Assembly: GCF_003056355.1 (NCBI RefSeq)
Contig: NZ_PYVW01000018.1
Coordinates: 40,162 to 104,161, forward strand
Direction: 5' to 3'
DNA length: 64,000 nucleotides
From: Devosia naphthalenivorans
GTDB lineage: Bacteria > Pseudomonadota > Alphaproteobacteria > Rhizobiales > Devosiaceae
In this document: in pieces, positions 19,379-28,298 of the stretch
How the letters are laid out: every line of letters starts with the position of its first letter
Position numbering within the stretch: the stretch's first letter is position 1
Program-made: the position numbers and the translations under genes
Notes under the pieces: model-generated
Databases searched by the model: none
Told to the model about the DNA's origin: nothing
Seen by the model: only the letters and a program-made list of their open reading frames with translations

Positions 19379-20029
19379 TTATGAGTTGCTGACTTTCGCC
19401 CCATAGAGGGCGAAGAACTGGTCGGTCGCGGCCTTGACGTCGGCCTCGATATTGTCGGTCACGTTGGATTGGGTCAGACTCTTGTCGCCGAGTAGCAGAC
19501 GGATCTGCACGTCGCGCACGACAAGGCCAAAGAATGTGCGGTAGGCGTCTTCGCTTGAGTCAAACCGCAGCAGGCGCGCATCGCGGCCAGCCTCGAGAAT
19601 GGGCTTGAGCCGGCGGCGGATTGCCAAAGGCCCGTTTTCGAGCACGATGATGCCCAGGCTGTCCTTTTCCTGAGCAGCGTGGGTCACAGCAGTGCGATTG
19701 AGCGTGATCGAGACTTCGCCGGTAATGACCGTCAGCAGATCGCGGGCAAACTGTTCGATGCTGAGGCGCAGCGTCTTGGCGGTGAGCCCCGTGCGGGTCA
19801 CCTGCGGCATGCGCACCTTGGCCGCCTGCCACTGCACGGTTGCGGTTAGCAAACCGTCCCGATCCCCGAACCATTTGTAGAGCGTTTCTTTGGAGCATGA
19901 CGCGCGGCGCGCCACGGCAGTCATTGTCAGTCCGTCACCATTTTCAACAAGAAGGTCCAGCGCAGCGGTCAGCACTGCCTGCTGGCGCGGCGTAAAAACC
20001 TCTTCGTTGACCTTGATGGTCACTGCCAC
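19379..20029 (-). CDS. TetR-family transcriptional regulator
   Basis: A 216-residue protein with an N-terminal TetR helix-turn-helix (TPRQQAVLTAALDLL then LTMTAVARRASCSKETLYKWFGDRDGLL, roughly residues 13-60) and a helical C-terminal ligand/dimer domain. The GTG start at 20029 is preferred. The frame extends to an ATG at 20107, but that extension would be translated from an 18-bp DNA palindrome at 20080-20097 that looks like its operator. It lies directly upstream of ilvC with a 27-base gap, so it may regulate itself and ilvC together. The ligand is unknown. Confidence 0.85.
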   Translation of the reverse strand: MAVTIKVNEEVFTPRQQAVLTAALDLLVENGDGLTMTAVARRASCSKETLYKWFGDRDGLLTATVQWQAAKVRMPQVTRTGLTAKTLRLSIEQFARDLLTVITGEVSITLNRTAVTHAAQEKDSLGIIVLENGPLAIRRRLKPILEAGRDARLLRFDSSEDAYRTFFGLVVRDVQIRLLLGDKSLTQSNVTDNIEADVKAATDQFFALYGAKVSNS

Positions 20030-20079
20030 GATGCTATCCCCGATGCGGCCGGAAGGTTCCCAGCCTATTGCTTTAGCTG

Positions 20080-20097
20080 CCGTACCGTACGGTACGG
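20080..20097. promoter_or_regulatory. Perfect 18-bp palindrome, candidate TetR operator
   Basis: CCGTACCGT/ACGGTACGG is an exact inverted repeat 50 bases upstream of the chosen tetR start, the usual place and size for an autoregulatory TetR site. Apart from this, 20030-20458 holds nothing I can recognise. Confidence 0.65.
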
Positions 20098-20458
20098 TTC
20101 GAAGCAAGCGCTATTTGGGCCGAGCCTCCGAAATCCACCTCTGTGTAAAAGTCCCCCATAATCTGTGACGAAAACCGAATATCCGTGAAAAGAGTCCGTC
20201 ATAATCCATGAAATTGGCAAAAACACTGATCTTCTTGGAAGTGGGCTTAGTCACGGACCCTTCAACCGCCCAGGATGATGCTTAAGTAAGCGGCGTTGAG
20301 AGCGTTCAGCGGTGACCACCCTCGACTGCTTCGGCAACACAGCGGTCTGGCCGCCCCACGCTCGCAGTTCAAGGCGTGCCAACTGGATGGCCGAACTTGG
20401 TTTGCACGGACATTACTGCCGTGCATGCAATGTAGAGGAGGCTTGGGAGGGTCCGGTC

Positions 20459-20662
20459 ATGCAGGTCAATGTGTTCCTTGCCAGCGTCAGCTGGGATTGA
20501 CGGGTGTGGCTGCTCGTACTGACGCTGACAACCAAGGCATCCGTGATATCGCTAAAGAGATGGCGATGGCGGCTCTACGGTACCCTTGATTGCGAGAGCG
20601 ATCCGTTCACTGGGATGGCGATCGAGATGAACTTGCAGGCCAAAGGTTTTGTGATTGTGGAA
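20459..20662 (+). pseudogene. Paralogue of the small gene at 60388, with an in-frame TGA at codon 14
   Basis: Translated from ATG 20459, the product aligns without gaps to the intact 78-residue protein at 60388: MQVNVFLA versus MKVNVFLA, then WRLYGTLDCESD versus WRFYGTLDSESE, then NLQAKGFVIVEA versus RLQARGYAVVEA. The GGGAGGGTC leader before the ATG is conserved too. A single TGA at 20498-20500 interrupts it, where the paralogue has Glu. It therefore looks like a recently broken copy. The downstream part remains open from GTG 20504. The family function is unknown. Confidence 0.7.
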
Positions 20663-20682
20663 GCGGTGCTCGACCCTCCGGT

Positions 20683-20838
20683 TCAAGCACTTCGTGGCGC
20701 GAACAGAATAATGCTGGCGGCAACCAGGGCCAGCGCGCCACCGAACAGGTCCCAACGATCGGGCACTCTCCCTTCTGCGAGCCACAGCCAAAGCAGCGAC
20801 GCTACAATGTAGATCCCACCATATACACCGGCTTTTCC
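20683..20838 (-). pseudogene. C-terminal fragment of a YnfA/UPF0060 small membrane protein
   Basis: The minus-strand frame ends with about 51 residues resembling the second half of YnfA-family proteins (YGGIYIVASLLWLWLAEG, then PDRWDLFGGALAL and a terminal FAPR). The first half of the ~108-residue family is missing: upstream of 20838 the sequence switches to antisense of another gene fragment. It therefore cannot make the four-helix membrane protein and is read as a remnant. Confidence 0.65.
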
Positions 20839-21127
20839 CGAGCATAACCTCGATCCAGCGACCGGGGAGCTTTTCGAGGCGGCGATCTCTATCATAGAGG
20901 GCCATATGCCGTTCCCGGCGCTCGCGGTCGACCGGCACTGGAAGCTTGTTCGGGCAAATGGTGCCCTCGCGCCTTTGCTCGCCGCCTGCTCCCCGGCGCT
21001 TCTTTCTGAGCCGATCAATGTCTTACGGCTCAGCCTGCATCCCGATGGGCTCGCTCCCATGATCCTTAACCTGGCTGAATGGCGGCACCACATCCTGGGA
21101 CGGATCAAAAATCAGGTAGGGATGTAG
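20837..21127 (+). pseudogene. Internal fragment of an XRE regulator's MmyB-like ligand domain
   Basis: The plus-strand frame reads LFEAAISIIEGHMPFPALAV then DRHWKLVRAN, INVLRLSLHPDGLAP and NLAEWRHHIL, the signature order of the MmyB-like C-terminal domain found behind XRE helix-turn-helix regulators. Neither the HTH part nor the end of the domain is present. The left break coincides with the break of the ynfA remnant (20838) and the right end with that of the GNAT remnant. The ATG at 20906 could start a short product, but I see no function. Confidence 0.6.
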
Positions 21128-21309
21128 CCAACAAGCTCGTCATTCCAGAAGCGATCGAGAAAATCGTACTCAAACCTTCCGTCGCGCCCGATCGGAAACG
21201 GCAAATTCCCGGTCATCTCATAGAGGTACAACTGGACAAGGTTCGCGACGACAGCCTTGTCCTCGGGTCCGGCCTTCACGATCGATACCTTGCTGCTCTG
21301 ATTGCTCAT
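21112..21309 (-). pseudogene. N-terminal fragment of a GNAT acetyltransferase
   Basis: About 65 residues (VSIVKAGPEDKAVVANLVQL, YLYEMTGNLPF, then FEYDFLDRFW) resemble the first third of a GNAT protein of the kind that usually has 150-170 residues. The frame stops at 21112, before the acetyl-CoA-binding motif, at the junction with the MmyB fragment. Regarded as truncated. Confidence 0.5.
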
Positions 21310-21456
21310 CCTTCGTTCCGTTTCGAATCCTTTCACGCGACATCCTGATGCCAGTATTCAGTCAGGCCTGGAGCTGACCCATCATCCTCTGAGAGAGCTT
21401 GGCGTTCTCAAGGAGCGGAGTAAGGTCGCAAACATGGATCGGCTGGGCATCATCAC

Positions 21457-22107
21457 CTAGTCTTGCGGCGGCAACACTGCGGCCCGGCCAAGCTCTGTCA
21501 GCCCGTAGATGCCTCTGCTCTCCCGTACGAACCACCCATAGACATTATTTCTTAGAATTGCAGGCGCTCTAGCGACCAGCGCTTTGAGCTGCTTTGGACT
21601 TTGTGGCCCGGCCAGCAACGCCGTGGCGCATGCTATGCAATCTTGCCGGTAGGCCGTCATGATCGGCTTGCCACGGCCCCCGCCCACCTGCGGGTCCCCT
21701 ACCCTGCGCCTGTGTTCATCAAGTAGCCGAGACCGCCTTTTCCTGTCTTGGCGCGGCGTAGCCGCAAATGGGGCGACGATGACCGCCACTTCCCCAGCGT
21801 CCGAGACGGACACCACCCCAAAGCCAAGCCGTCGACACAAATTTCGGAAACGGGCATCATGCTCCCGCCCCCTACTGGTCTTGGATGCTCTTGCCGCGAG
21901 CCAGACTTCATCACAGAACGAGGCCCGCTTCACGCCTTGCATGACCAACTCGAGATTGAAGGCCAGCTTCATTTCGCAAACAACGATGACCGGCGGATCG
22001 CCCTCTTTGACGCCCACCAGGTCGCAATCGTTGACCTCGCCTTTGACGGAATAGCCGGCGCCTTCCATGAAGGTCTTCAAAGGAAGGTAAAGTTCCGTCT
22101 CTGCCAT
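21457..22107 (-). CDS. DUF2161 family protein, PD-(D/E)XK-like phosphodiesterase fold
   Basis: A 216-residue protein. The N-terminal half shows a restriction-endonuclease-like core: ETELYLPLKTFMEGAGY, then NDCDLVGV, and VVCEMKLAFN, giving the E...D...ExK arrangement. The C-terminal half has a basic linker (DRKRRSRLLDEHRRR) and a winged-helix-like end (YGWFVRESRGIYGLTELGRAA). The combination is DUF2161, predicted to be a nuclease-fold protein of unknown biological role. It stands alone on the minus strand, next to the gene-fragment patch. Confidence 0.75.
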   Translation of the reverse strand: MAETELYLPLKTFMEGAGYSVKGEVNDCDLVGVKEGDPPVIVVCEMKLAFNLELVMQGVKRASFCDEVWLAARASKTSRGREHDARFRNLCRRLGFGVVSVSDAGEVAVIVAPFAATPRQDRKRRSRLLDEHRRRVGDPQVGGGRGKPIMTAYRQDCIACATALLAGPQSPKQLKALVARAPAILRNNVYGWFVRESRGIYGLTELGRAAVLPPQD

Positions 22108-22291
22108 TTGCTCACTTCAGATCGAGATGCGCACGAGCTTGATGTAGTTGAGTTTGCCTACCTACGCCGTGCCGTGAGAAGGGTCGAGGCAGGCAAAAAC
22201 CGGGGTGGTTTACCGTCGTCCGGCTTTTGGACAGGCCTAACCAAGAAGCCGCCATTTGTCTAATTGTCAACTTGGGTCCTATAGGCCACGC

Positions 22292-22936
22292 TTACTTGAG
22301 GGCGTGCCAGGGTCGGCGAACCGCTCTCACTAGCCCGCTGCCGCCCCCTCCACAGAAAAAACGGTCGCCACCATTGGATTCAAGGCCGGAAACGCCAATG
22401 CCCGGCGGCATATCGAGGCGCTCAAGCACTTCGCCCGTCTCCGGATCGATGTGGCGAATATCACTCTCGCGGTCGTCCCACGTGCCGTGCCAAAGCTCTC
22501 CATCCACCCAGGTGACGCCGGTGACGAAGCGATCGGATTCGATGGTGCGCAGCACTTCTCCGGTCTCGGGATCCACCTGATGGATCTTGCGCCCGCGATG
22601 CTGCCCTACCCAGAGCGAGCGCTCGGCCCATGCCAGTCCTGAGTCACCGCCGTCTCCAGGCGCCGGTATCGAGGCGACCACCCTACCTGTCGTGGGATCA
22701 ATCTTGCGAATTATCGCATCCCCGATCTGGAACAGGTGCACGCCGTCAAATGCGGTCCCCGCATGGGCGGCGACGTCGAGTGATCTCAATATCTCTCCGC
22801 TTTCAGGATCGAGAGCATTCAACCTGTCGCCGGTTGCGAACCAAACCTGATTGCCGTCGAAGCTGACCCCGGCAACGTCGTCCACATCGGGAAAGGGACC
22901 ATATTCACGGATGATTTCGGCAACTGAATGTTTCAT
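22292..22936 (-). CDS. Beta-propeller protein, glutamine-cyclotransferase/PQQ-propeller-like
   Basis: A 214-residue protein of repeated four-strand units, each containing a [V/I]-x-x-[V/I]-D-P-[E/T]-T-G-[E/R]-V type turn (four copies: DPESGEI, DPTTGRV, DPETGEV, DPETGEV) and W-x-G-x-x strands. This matches small propellers of the glutaminyl-peptide cyclotransferase-like or SMP-30/PQQ-like class. No signal peptide is visible. It lies 9 bases downstream of the broken regulator gene on the same strand, so they were probably an operon. The substrate is unknown. Confidence 0.7.
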   Translation of the reverse strand: MKHSVAEIIREYGPFPDVDDVAGVSFDGNQVWFATGDRLNALDPESGEILRSLDVAAHAGTAFDGVHLFQIGDAIIRKIDPTTGRVVASIPAPGDGGDSGLAWAERSLWVGQHRGRKIHQVDPETGEVLRTIESDRFVTGVTWVDGELWHGTWDDRESDIRHIDPETGEVLERLDMPPGIGVSGLESNGGDRFFCGGGGSGLVRAVRRPWHALK

Positions 22937-22945
22937 GTGCTCATC

Positions 22946-24167
22946 CTAACCGAGAATTCCCGAACCGGGGAGCAACAAGCTTGTCGGGAATCCGGGCACT
23001 GTGGAGACGATCCAGCGGCAGGAACGCCCGCGTCCGAAGACCTGGACCTTGCTGTTGCGGGCGAGTTCTTCGAGTGCCCGCTGCACGGTACGGGGGCTCA
23101 CATCTAGCGCCAGCGCCAATGCCGAACTTGACCAGGCTTCGCCGTCGCCGAGCAGAGCGAGCACTTCGGCATGTTCACCTTCGATGGGTGGGCGCCAGTA
23201 CGGCAACATCGCCACTATCGTGGGGCCGCAGTACAAAGCCTTGTCTGGTGGCACTCAGCGCCGCCAGCGGTTTGATGGCCTGACGCAGCCGGCCAATTTC
23301 GACCCGTAATCGCGCTCGATGGGAATCGTCGGCATGCTGGGCACGGAAAGCGACTTTGATGAGTGTTTCGCGCGCTACGTCCTTCGGCCATGCCTCGGCA
23401 AGGGCGCGGGCCAGGGCGAGCAACACTGGACGCGTGGTGAGCGGAATGGCTGTTGTTCCCAGGCGCACGACATTGCGACAGGCGTCGACGATGAGCGTGT
23501 TCGAGGCCGGTAGCCTCTCGACCTCTTCCAAGTACAGCAACCGCTCGACCTGCCCAGCGACGAGACGCGCCGCCGGGGCTCGAAACGCTCGCACTGCCTG
23601 GTCGACCTCTCTCGCAAGCGCTGGAATGCGCGCGTCCTCGGCTCCTCGTCTTGCCCGTTGCAGAGCAGTTCTCGCCGGCTCTGCCCTGACGCGGCGGATG
23701 GCGATGCCCGCCACCACCAATTCGCGCCCGATCAATGAAGCGGGTGGCAGAACGCCGGGATCGAATTCATCGAGCACCGCTTCGGCTTCATCAAGTCGGC
23801 CGATCAGGAGAAGATACCGGGCTTCGAGATAGCCGGCATGTGCTGCGTTCTTTTGGTCACCAGACGCTTCGAGTACTGCCCGCGCCTTCTTGAGTGTTTG
23901 CAGGGACCGGCCCAAATCACGCGAAACTAGCGCAATTTCAGCTTCAGCGACGGCACAACGCGCACGGGCGACAGGCTCTTTTGGGCCGAAGGTGCGTGCC
24001 GCGCTCCGCAGAAGTTCCCTGGCGCGCCTGAGGTCACCCAGTTGCGCCATTGCGATGCCGCGCAGCGCCAGCGCCGGCGGGTCATCACGCAATGCGACGC
24101 TCTTCAGGGCGGCCAGGGGGTCGCCGGCCGATAGGGCGCGTGCAGCGGCACTGATCAGCGGGTCCAT
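22946..24167 (-). pseudogene. HTH transcriptional regulator with TPR-like N-terminal region, frameshifted
   Basis: The first frame (24167 to 23175, 330 residues) contains helical Ala/Arg/Leu repeats of TPR type and a winged-helix-like central region (RETLIKVAFRAQHADDSHRARLRVEIGRLR). It ends abruptly in VLAPTHRR. The adjacent frame continues exactly there with PPIEGEHAEVLALLGDGEAW and a second helix-turn-helix, LALDVSPRTVQRALEELARN, to 22946. One extra base within the CCCACCC run near 23188-23194 (plus-strand GGGTGGG) explains the break. Either a real inactivating mutation or a sequencing error; restored, it would be one regulator of about 400 residues. Confidence 0.65.
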
Positions 24168-24268
24168 CTAAATCCCGTCACATTTGTAACTCTCACCCGA
24201 CCCTCTTCCCAGGCTAGCGTGATCGTAACGCAATCGCTCCAAACGGCGAATTGATGAGAGGATCGGAA

Positions 24269-24541
24269 ATGACGATGCCGGTAGCAACAGAAATTGTGTC
24301 CCATGCGGCACACCAACTGGGACTGGCCGCCACCCCGACCTTTGCGCTGATGGCCTGGATGACTGCCATCAGTCTGCCGGACATGACGATGTGCTCTGGT
24401 GCCTCGGCCTTCGTCCCTTTCAACAGCATGGCCCTGATGTACCTGCTGATGAGCCTGTTTCATTTACCGCCGTGGATGAAGCTCCTTGCCGCACGTCTGC
24501 AACGGCCCAGTACCCCTCTCATCCAACCCGAAGGAAACTGA
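24269..24541 (+). CDS. Small hypothetical membrane protein, 90 residues
   Basis: Family not recognised. The ATG at 24269 has GAGAGGA at proper spacing. Two hydrophobic stretches are visible (FALMAWMTAISL around residue 32 and MALMYLLMSLFHLPPWM around 60), separated by a Met/Cys-containing loop, suggesting two membrane helices. It ends 2 bases before the DUF899 gene start, so both are in one transcript, divergent from the broken regulator at 24167. This makes it a candidate target of that regulator. Confidence 0.6.
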   Translation: MTMPVATEIVSHAAHQLGLAATPTFALMAWMTAISLPDMTMCSGASAFVPFNSMALMYLLMSLFHLPPWMKLLAARLQRPSTPLIQPEGN

Positions 24542-24543
24542 CA

Positions 24544-25236
24544 ATGCAACACGCTGTTGTTTTAGCCGACGACTGGCTTACTGCCCGCCGAGATTTGCTG
24601 AAAGCGGAAAAGGAACTCACGCGTATTCGCGACAGGGTCGCTCGTCAGCGGCTCGCCCTGCCCTGGGTGCGCGTTGAAAAGGAATACGTGTTTGACACGC
24701 CCGAGGGTCCGCGCACGCTTGCCGATCTGTTCGACGGCAGGTCGCAACTTCTGGTGCAACATTTCATGTTCGCGCCCGGATGGAAGGAGGGCTGCCCAAG
24801 TTGCTCCTATATGGCCGATCACACGGACGGCATGAACAAGCACCTAGCCCATCACGACGTCACCATGATCGCCGTCTCGCGCGCCCCGCTTGTCGAAATC
24901 GACCGCTACCGCGAACGCATGGGCTGGCAGTTCAAATGGGTGTCGTCCATCGGCAATAGCTTCAATTACGACTTCCGCGTCAGCTTCACACCCGAAGAGG
25001 TCGCCAGCGGAGACATTGACTACAATTTCGGAGAATGGCGGGAAACAGGTGAGGAGTGGCCCGGCGTCAGCGCGTTCTACAAGGACGAGGCGGGTGATGT
25101 CTTCCGCACCTACTCTACCTATGGGCGCGGCGTCGAGGTGATGATGGGCACCTACGCCATGCTCGATATCGCTCCGAAGGGCCGCAACGAGAGCGAGGGA
25201 ATGGATTGGTTGCGGCGCCACGATCACTATGAGTAG
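24544..25236 (+). CDS. DUF899 family thioredoxin-fold protein
   Basis: A 230-residue protein of the DUF899 family. The hallmark FDGRSQLLVQHFMFAPGW followed by GCPSCSYMADH is a thioredoxin-like CxxC-containing segment, and the C-terminal half has VSAFYKDEAGDVFRTYSTYG, also conserved in the family. Function is unproven; members are treated as redox or peroxiredoxin-like proteins. It starts at ATG 24544 with AAGGA just upstream, directly after the small membrane gene. Upstream in-frame sequence starting at 24391 is in another reading frame of that gene and is disregarded. Confidence 0.85.
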   Translation: MQHAVVLADDWLTARRDLLKAEKELTRIRDRVARQRLALPWVRVEKEYVFDTPEGPRTLADLFDGRSQLLVQHFMFAPGWKEGCPSCSYMADHTDGMNKHLAHHDVTMIAVSRAPLVEIDRYRERMGWQFKWVSSIGNSFNYDFRVSFTPEEVASGDIDYNFGEWRETGEEWPGVSAFYKDEAGDVFRTYSTYGRGVEVMMGTYAMLDIAPKGRNESEGMDWLRRHDHYE

Positions 25237-25298
25237 TCACCCAATTTGGCAGTGCCAAACAGGCGCTGGTGCTGAATTGAACCCGGAGGATTCATAAA

Positions 25299-25709
25299 TT
25301 GCAAAAAACCTATTCCGGCGGCTGCGCATGCGGCGCCATCCGTTATGAAATCACTGGCGAGCCCGTCGCCATGCTCGATTGCCAATGCCGGCAATGCCAG
25401 CGGGACAGTGGCACCGGCCACCAATCCCACCTGCAGTTCGTCGGTGCCCAGATGACGTCGGTAGGCGCAGTGTCGAATTGGCAGAGCATCGGCGACGGGG
25501 GAACTGTGAAACGCCGCGGATTCTGCCCGGCTTGCGGCTCGCCCGTTTATTTGACGTTTCCGGCCATGCCCGAAGTGCTGATTGTTACGCCGTCAAGCCT
25601 CGATGATCCGGCCATCTTTAGTCCCACACATGTGACATGGTCGAGTTCCGGTCACGCTTGGGACCACCTCAATCCAGCACTACCCCAATTCGATAAAATG
25701 CCCATCTAG
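25299..25709 (+). CDS. GFA/CENP-V family zinc protein
   Basis: A 136-residue protein with the Zn-binding pattern of glutathione-dependent formaldehyde-activating-like proteins: GGCACGAIRYE, then CQCRQCQRDSG, and FCPACGSPVYL in the C-terminal half. These cysteines coordinate two zinc ions. Proteins of this fold bind glutathione adducts or have other small-molecule roles; the substrate is not predictable. The start is a TTG at 25299 preceded by GGAGG at 8-base spacing. Likely the third gene of the 24269-25709 unit, though 62 bases separate it from DUF899. Confidence 0.85.
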   Translation: MQKTYSGGCACGAIRYEITGEPVAMLDCQCRQCQRDSGTGHQSHLQFVGAQMTSVGAVSNWQSIGDGGTVKRRGFCPACGSPVYLTFPAMPEVLIVTPSSLDDPAIFSPTHVTWSSSGHAWDHLNPALPQFDKMPI

Positions 25710-25806
25710 GGAACATTGAGAAACAGTCTGTCTCGCGCGGCAAGCACAGCGCCAGACACACAGGATGTGCAGAGGACTGTACAGGCATGAACGGGTTCTC
25801 CCACAA

Positions 25807-27018
25807 TCATGTCCTGGGTGCGGTGCTATCGAGATGGCGGGCAGCCACGGCTGCGCCTAAGGCGACAACCGCAGAGGCCAGCATCACAATCAACAGACCA
25901 GACCGGGCATTCTCTTCTGTCAAAATGGCACCCGCAAGCGCTGCCACGATGGAGGCCCCTGCGACCGTGATCGCGCTGGCGAGACCGGCTGCGCTTCCCG
26001 TATGAGTTGTGCGAACTGAGATTGCCCCGGCATTGGCGCTCGGTTGCGTAAGGCCGTTCGACATTCCAACGAACAGGCATGGCCCAAACAATGCCAGCAC
26101 ATGGCCGATGCCTGCAGCGTGAAGGATGAGCCCGAACGACAGACCCGCGCAAGCCACGATCCGTCCGGCAACCATTATCGTGCCCACCGATAATTTGCCG
26201 GCGAGCCGTCCGGCTAAAAAGCTGCCGGCGATGAAGCCGCCGGTTATCGAGCCCATGTAGAGACCCAGGACCGCTGGAGCCAGATTGAAGGCCGAAGCCG
26301 CCAGCGGGGCACCGGCAAGGAAGGCATAGAAGGCACCGACCGAGAAGGCCATACACAAGGAATAAGCCCAGAACCTCTTCGAACCGATCAGCTCGGGATA
26401 GGCGCGATATTGTTGTGCAATCGTCTTCGAGGGCGCGCTGTTCGTTTCCCCAAGATCGATCCAGCACAATGCCAGAACCGCAGCCCCCAACAGTGCCAGA
26501 ACGTAGAAGCTGGCTCTCCAACCGAGTAGCTGATCGAGCAGCCCGCCAATGGTTGGACCAAGCATAGGCGCTACCGCCCACGCCATGGCCAGATAGCCGA
26601 ACTGGCCTGCTGCGTGATCCTTGCTGGTCGTGTCACGGATTACGGCGAGCGAGACCGCATATGTTGGGGCGATTACGGCTTGAACCATTCGGCAGGCGAG
26701 GAAGGTCCCAGCGTTGGGCGCGACCGCGCATCCAATCGTGGCCGCAATGAAAATCGCCAATGCCCAGAGGATTACCGGCCTGCGACCGAAGCGGTCGGAA
26801 AGGGGACCAAGGATCAGTTGAAGGCAGGCGGACACCCCAGCATAGGCCGCCAGTGAGAGTCCCATGACGCCATAGTCAACGTCGAACTCCTCCGCCATGC
26901 GGGGAAGGGACGGAAGAAAGAAATTGATCGGAAGAATTGCAAGCGCAGACAGCAGGATCAGCGTGGACAAGCGAGGTCCGGGCAATAAAAAAGCCCCACT
27001 TGCTTTATCGTCTGTCAC
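25807..27018 (-). CDS. Bcr/CflA-type MFS multidrug efflux transporter
   Basis: A 403-residue twelve-helix MFS protein. Motif A is GPLSDRFGRRPVILW after helix 2. Motif C appears as APMLGPTIGGLLDQLLGW in helix 5, typical of drug-proton antiporters of the DHA1/Bcr-CflA branch. It should export small drugs or metabolites across the inner membrane. It overlaps the end of the upstream flavin monooxygenase gene by four bases (27015-27018), so the two are translationally coupled. The pair may detoxify or export the same compound. Confidence 0.88.
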   Translation of the reverse strand: MTDDKASGAFLLPGPRLSTLILLSALAILPINFFLPSLPRMAEEFDVDYGVMGLSLAAYAGVSACLQLILGPLSDRFGRRPVILWALAIFIAATIGCAVAPNAGTFLACRMVQAVIAPTYAVSLAVIRDTTSKDHAAGQFGYLAMAWAVAPMLGPTIGGLLDQLLGWRASFYVLALLGAAVLALCWIDLGETNSAPSKTIAQQYRAYPELIGSKRFWAYSLCMAFSVGAFYAFLAGAPLAASAFNLAPAVLGLYMGSITGGFIAGSFLAGRLAGKLSVGTIMVAGRIVACAGLSFGLILHAAGIGHVLALFGPCLFVGMSNGLTQPSANAGAISVRTTHTGSAAGLASAITVAGASIVAALAGAILTEENARSGLLIVMLASAVVALGAAVAARHLDSTAPRT

Positions 27019-28298
27019 AAAGCTGCCTTCGAGAGCTTTGACTCCGGTCTACTGCTATCCGCAGCTTCCAGATGCGGCATCACGAACTCGATGAAGCTCT
27101 GCAGGTCATGCGGCATAACCGGCGCCATGACGTTGAAGCCGTCAGCGGCACCGGCTTCAAACCACTCCCGCATCGTGGCAGCGATTGCTGGCCCGGTACC
27201 TACAGCAAGCAAATGGCCGCGGCCGCTGGCGAGGCGCATAAGAAGCTGTCGCAAAGTTAGTTGATCACGCCGCGCAATTCCGACAATTACGGCGACCCGG
27301 CTTTGACTGGACTGATTGGGAGCGCCCGTTCCCACATGATTGGGCAAATGGTCGTCCAAATCAGCGCCGGAGAGGTCGGTTCCGAGGAATTCAGAGAGCT
27401 TGGCCAGCACGTGCTCGATGACCATGAAACTGTTCATCTGCGTCAGGCGTGCTTCCGCCTCCTCGTGTGTCGCCGCGGCGATCGGCACGATACCGGGAAA
27501 GATACGGAGGCTTTCCGGAGACCGGCCCAGCCGCAAAGCCCGCGCCTTCATGTCCGCGTAGAATTCCTGCGCCTCCGGCAGGCTCGACTGCACGGTAAAA
27601 ACCAGATCAGCATAGCGAGCCGCGAAGTTCCTGCCGGCTTCTGACGACCCAGCTTGAGCCAGGAGCGGTCTACCCTTGGGAGAGCGCGGCACATTAAGCG
27701 GACCGCGGGTGCGCACGAAAGGACCTTCGTAGTCGACTGTTCTGACCTTCGCCTGATCCAGATAGCGTCCCGCTTCCTTGTCTGCGACCCGCGCGTCATC
27801 ATCCCAAGAGCCCCACAGCGCCAGCGCCGCTTCGGTCACATCGGCGGCCCTGGCATAGCGCTGATCATGTTCGGGCATAACATCCCACCCGAAGTTCTGC
27901 GCCTCGAGCCCATTGGATGAGGTGACGATGTTCCATCCCGCCCTGCCTCTGCTGATATGGTCGAGCGAGGCGAACCGCCGTGCCAGATGGTAGGGGTGAT
28001 CGAAGCTGGTGGACGCGGTGCCGATCAGGCCAATCCGCTTGGTCACAGCAGCCAGAGCAGACAGAATGACGATAGGGTCCATTGCGTCGGACAGATGTCG
28101 GTCGGCACTTTGTTGCAGTGCCAGAACGTCGCCGAGAAACAGGGCGTCGAACCCGCCGGCCTCCGCCCGTTGCGCAATGTCGATCCAGTAGTCGAGGTCG
28201 GTCGACGCCAGCGGATTGCTTTCGGGCATGCGCCAGCCCGCTTCATGGCTGCCCAGCCCGTAAATGACGGCGTTCAGCCCCATGCAGCGGGTAGTCAT
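27015..28298 (-). CDS. NtaA/SnaA/DszA-type FMN-dependent monooxygenase (luciferase-like)
   Basis: A ~427-residue TIM-barrel flavin oxidoreductase of the bacterial luciferase superfamily. Visible family features are YWIDIAQRAEAGGFDALFLGD, the RRFASLDHISRGRAGWNIVTS block unique to the NtaA/SnaA/DszA group, and EHDQRYARAADVTEAALALW. Members oxidise nitrilotriacetate, sulfur heterocycles and similar substrates with reduced FMN from a partner reductase, which is not seen nearby. The start is uncertain: ATG 28298 is used, ATG 28283 is an alternative, and the longer frame to 28328 lacks a site. Confidence 0.87.
   Translation of the reverse strand: MTTRCMGLNAVIYGLGSHEAGWRMPESNPLASTDLDYWIDIAQRAEAGGFDALFLGDVLALQQSADRHLSDAMDPIVILSALAAVTKRIGLIGTASTSFDHPYHLARRFASLDHISRGRAGWNIVTSSNGLEAQNFGWDVMPEHDQRYARAADVTEAALALWGSWDDDARVADKEAGRYLDQAKVRTVDYEGPFVRTRGPLNVPRSPKGRPLLAQAGSSEAGRNFAARYADLVFTVQSSLPEAQEFYADMKARALRLGRSPESLRIFPGIVPIAAATHEEAEARLTQMNSFMVIEHVLAKLSEFLGTDLSGADLDDHLPNHVGTGAPNQSSQSRVAVIVGIARRDQLTLRQLLMRLASGRGHLLAVGTGPAIAATMREWFEAGAADGFNVMAPVMPHDLQSFIEFVMPHLEAADSSRPESKLSKAAL

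Noticed and set aside
20498..20500. Selenocysteine codon
   Set aside because: The paralogue has Glu, not Cys, at this position, and no SECIS-like hairpin was recognised; a nonsense mutation is simpler.
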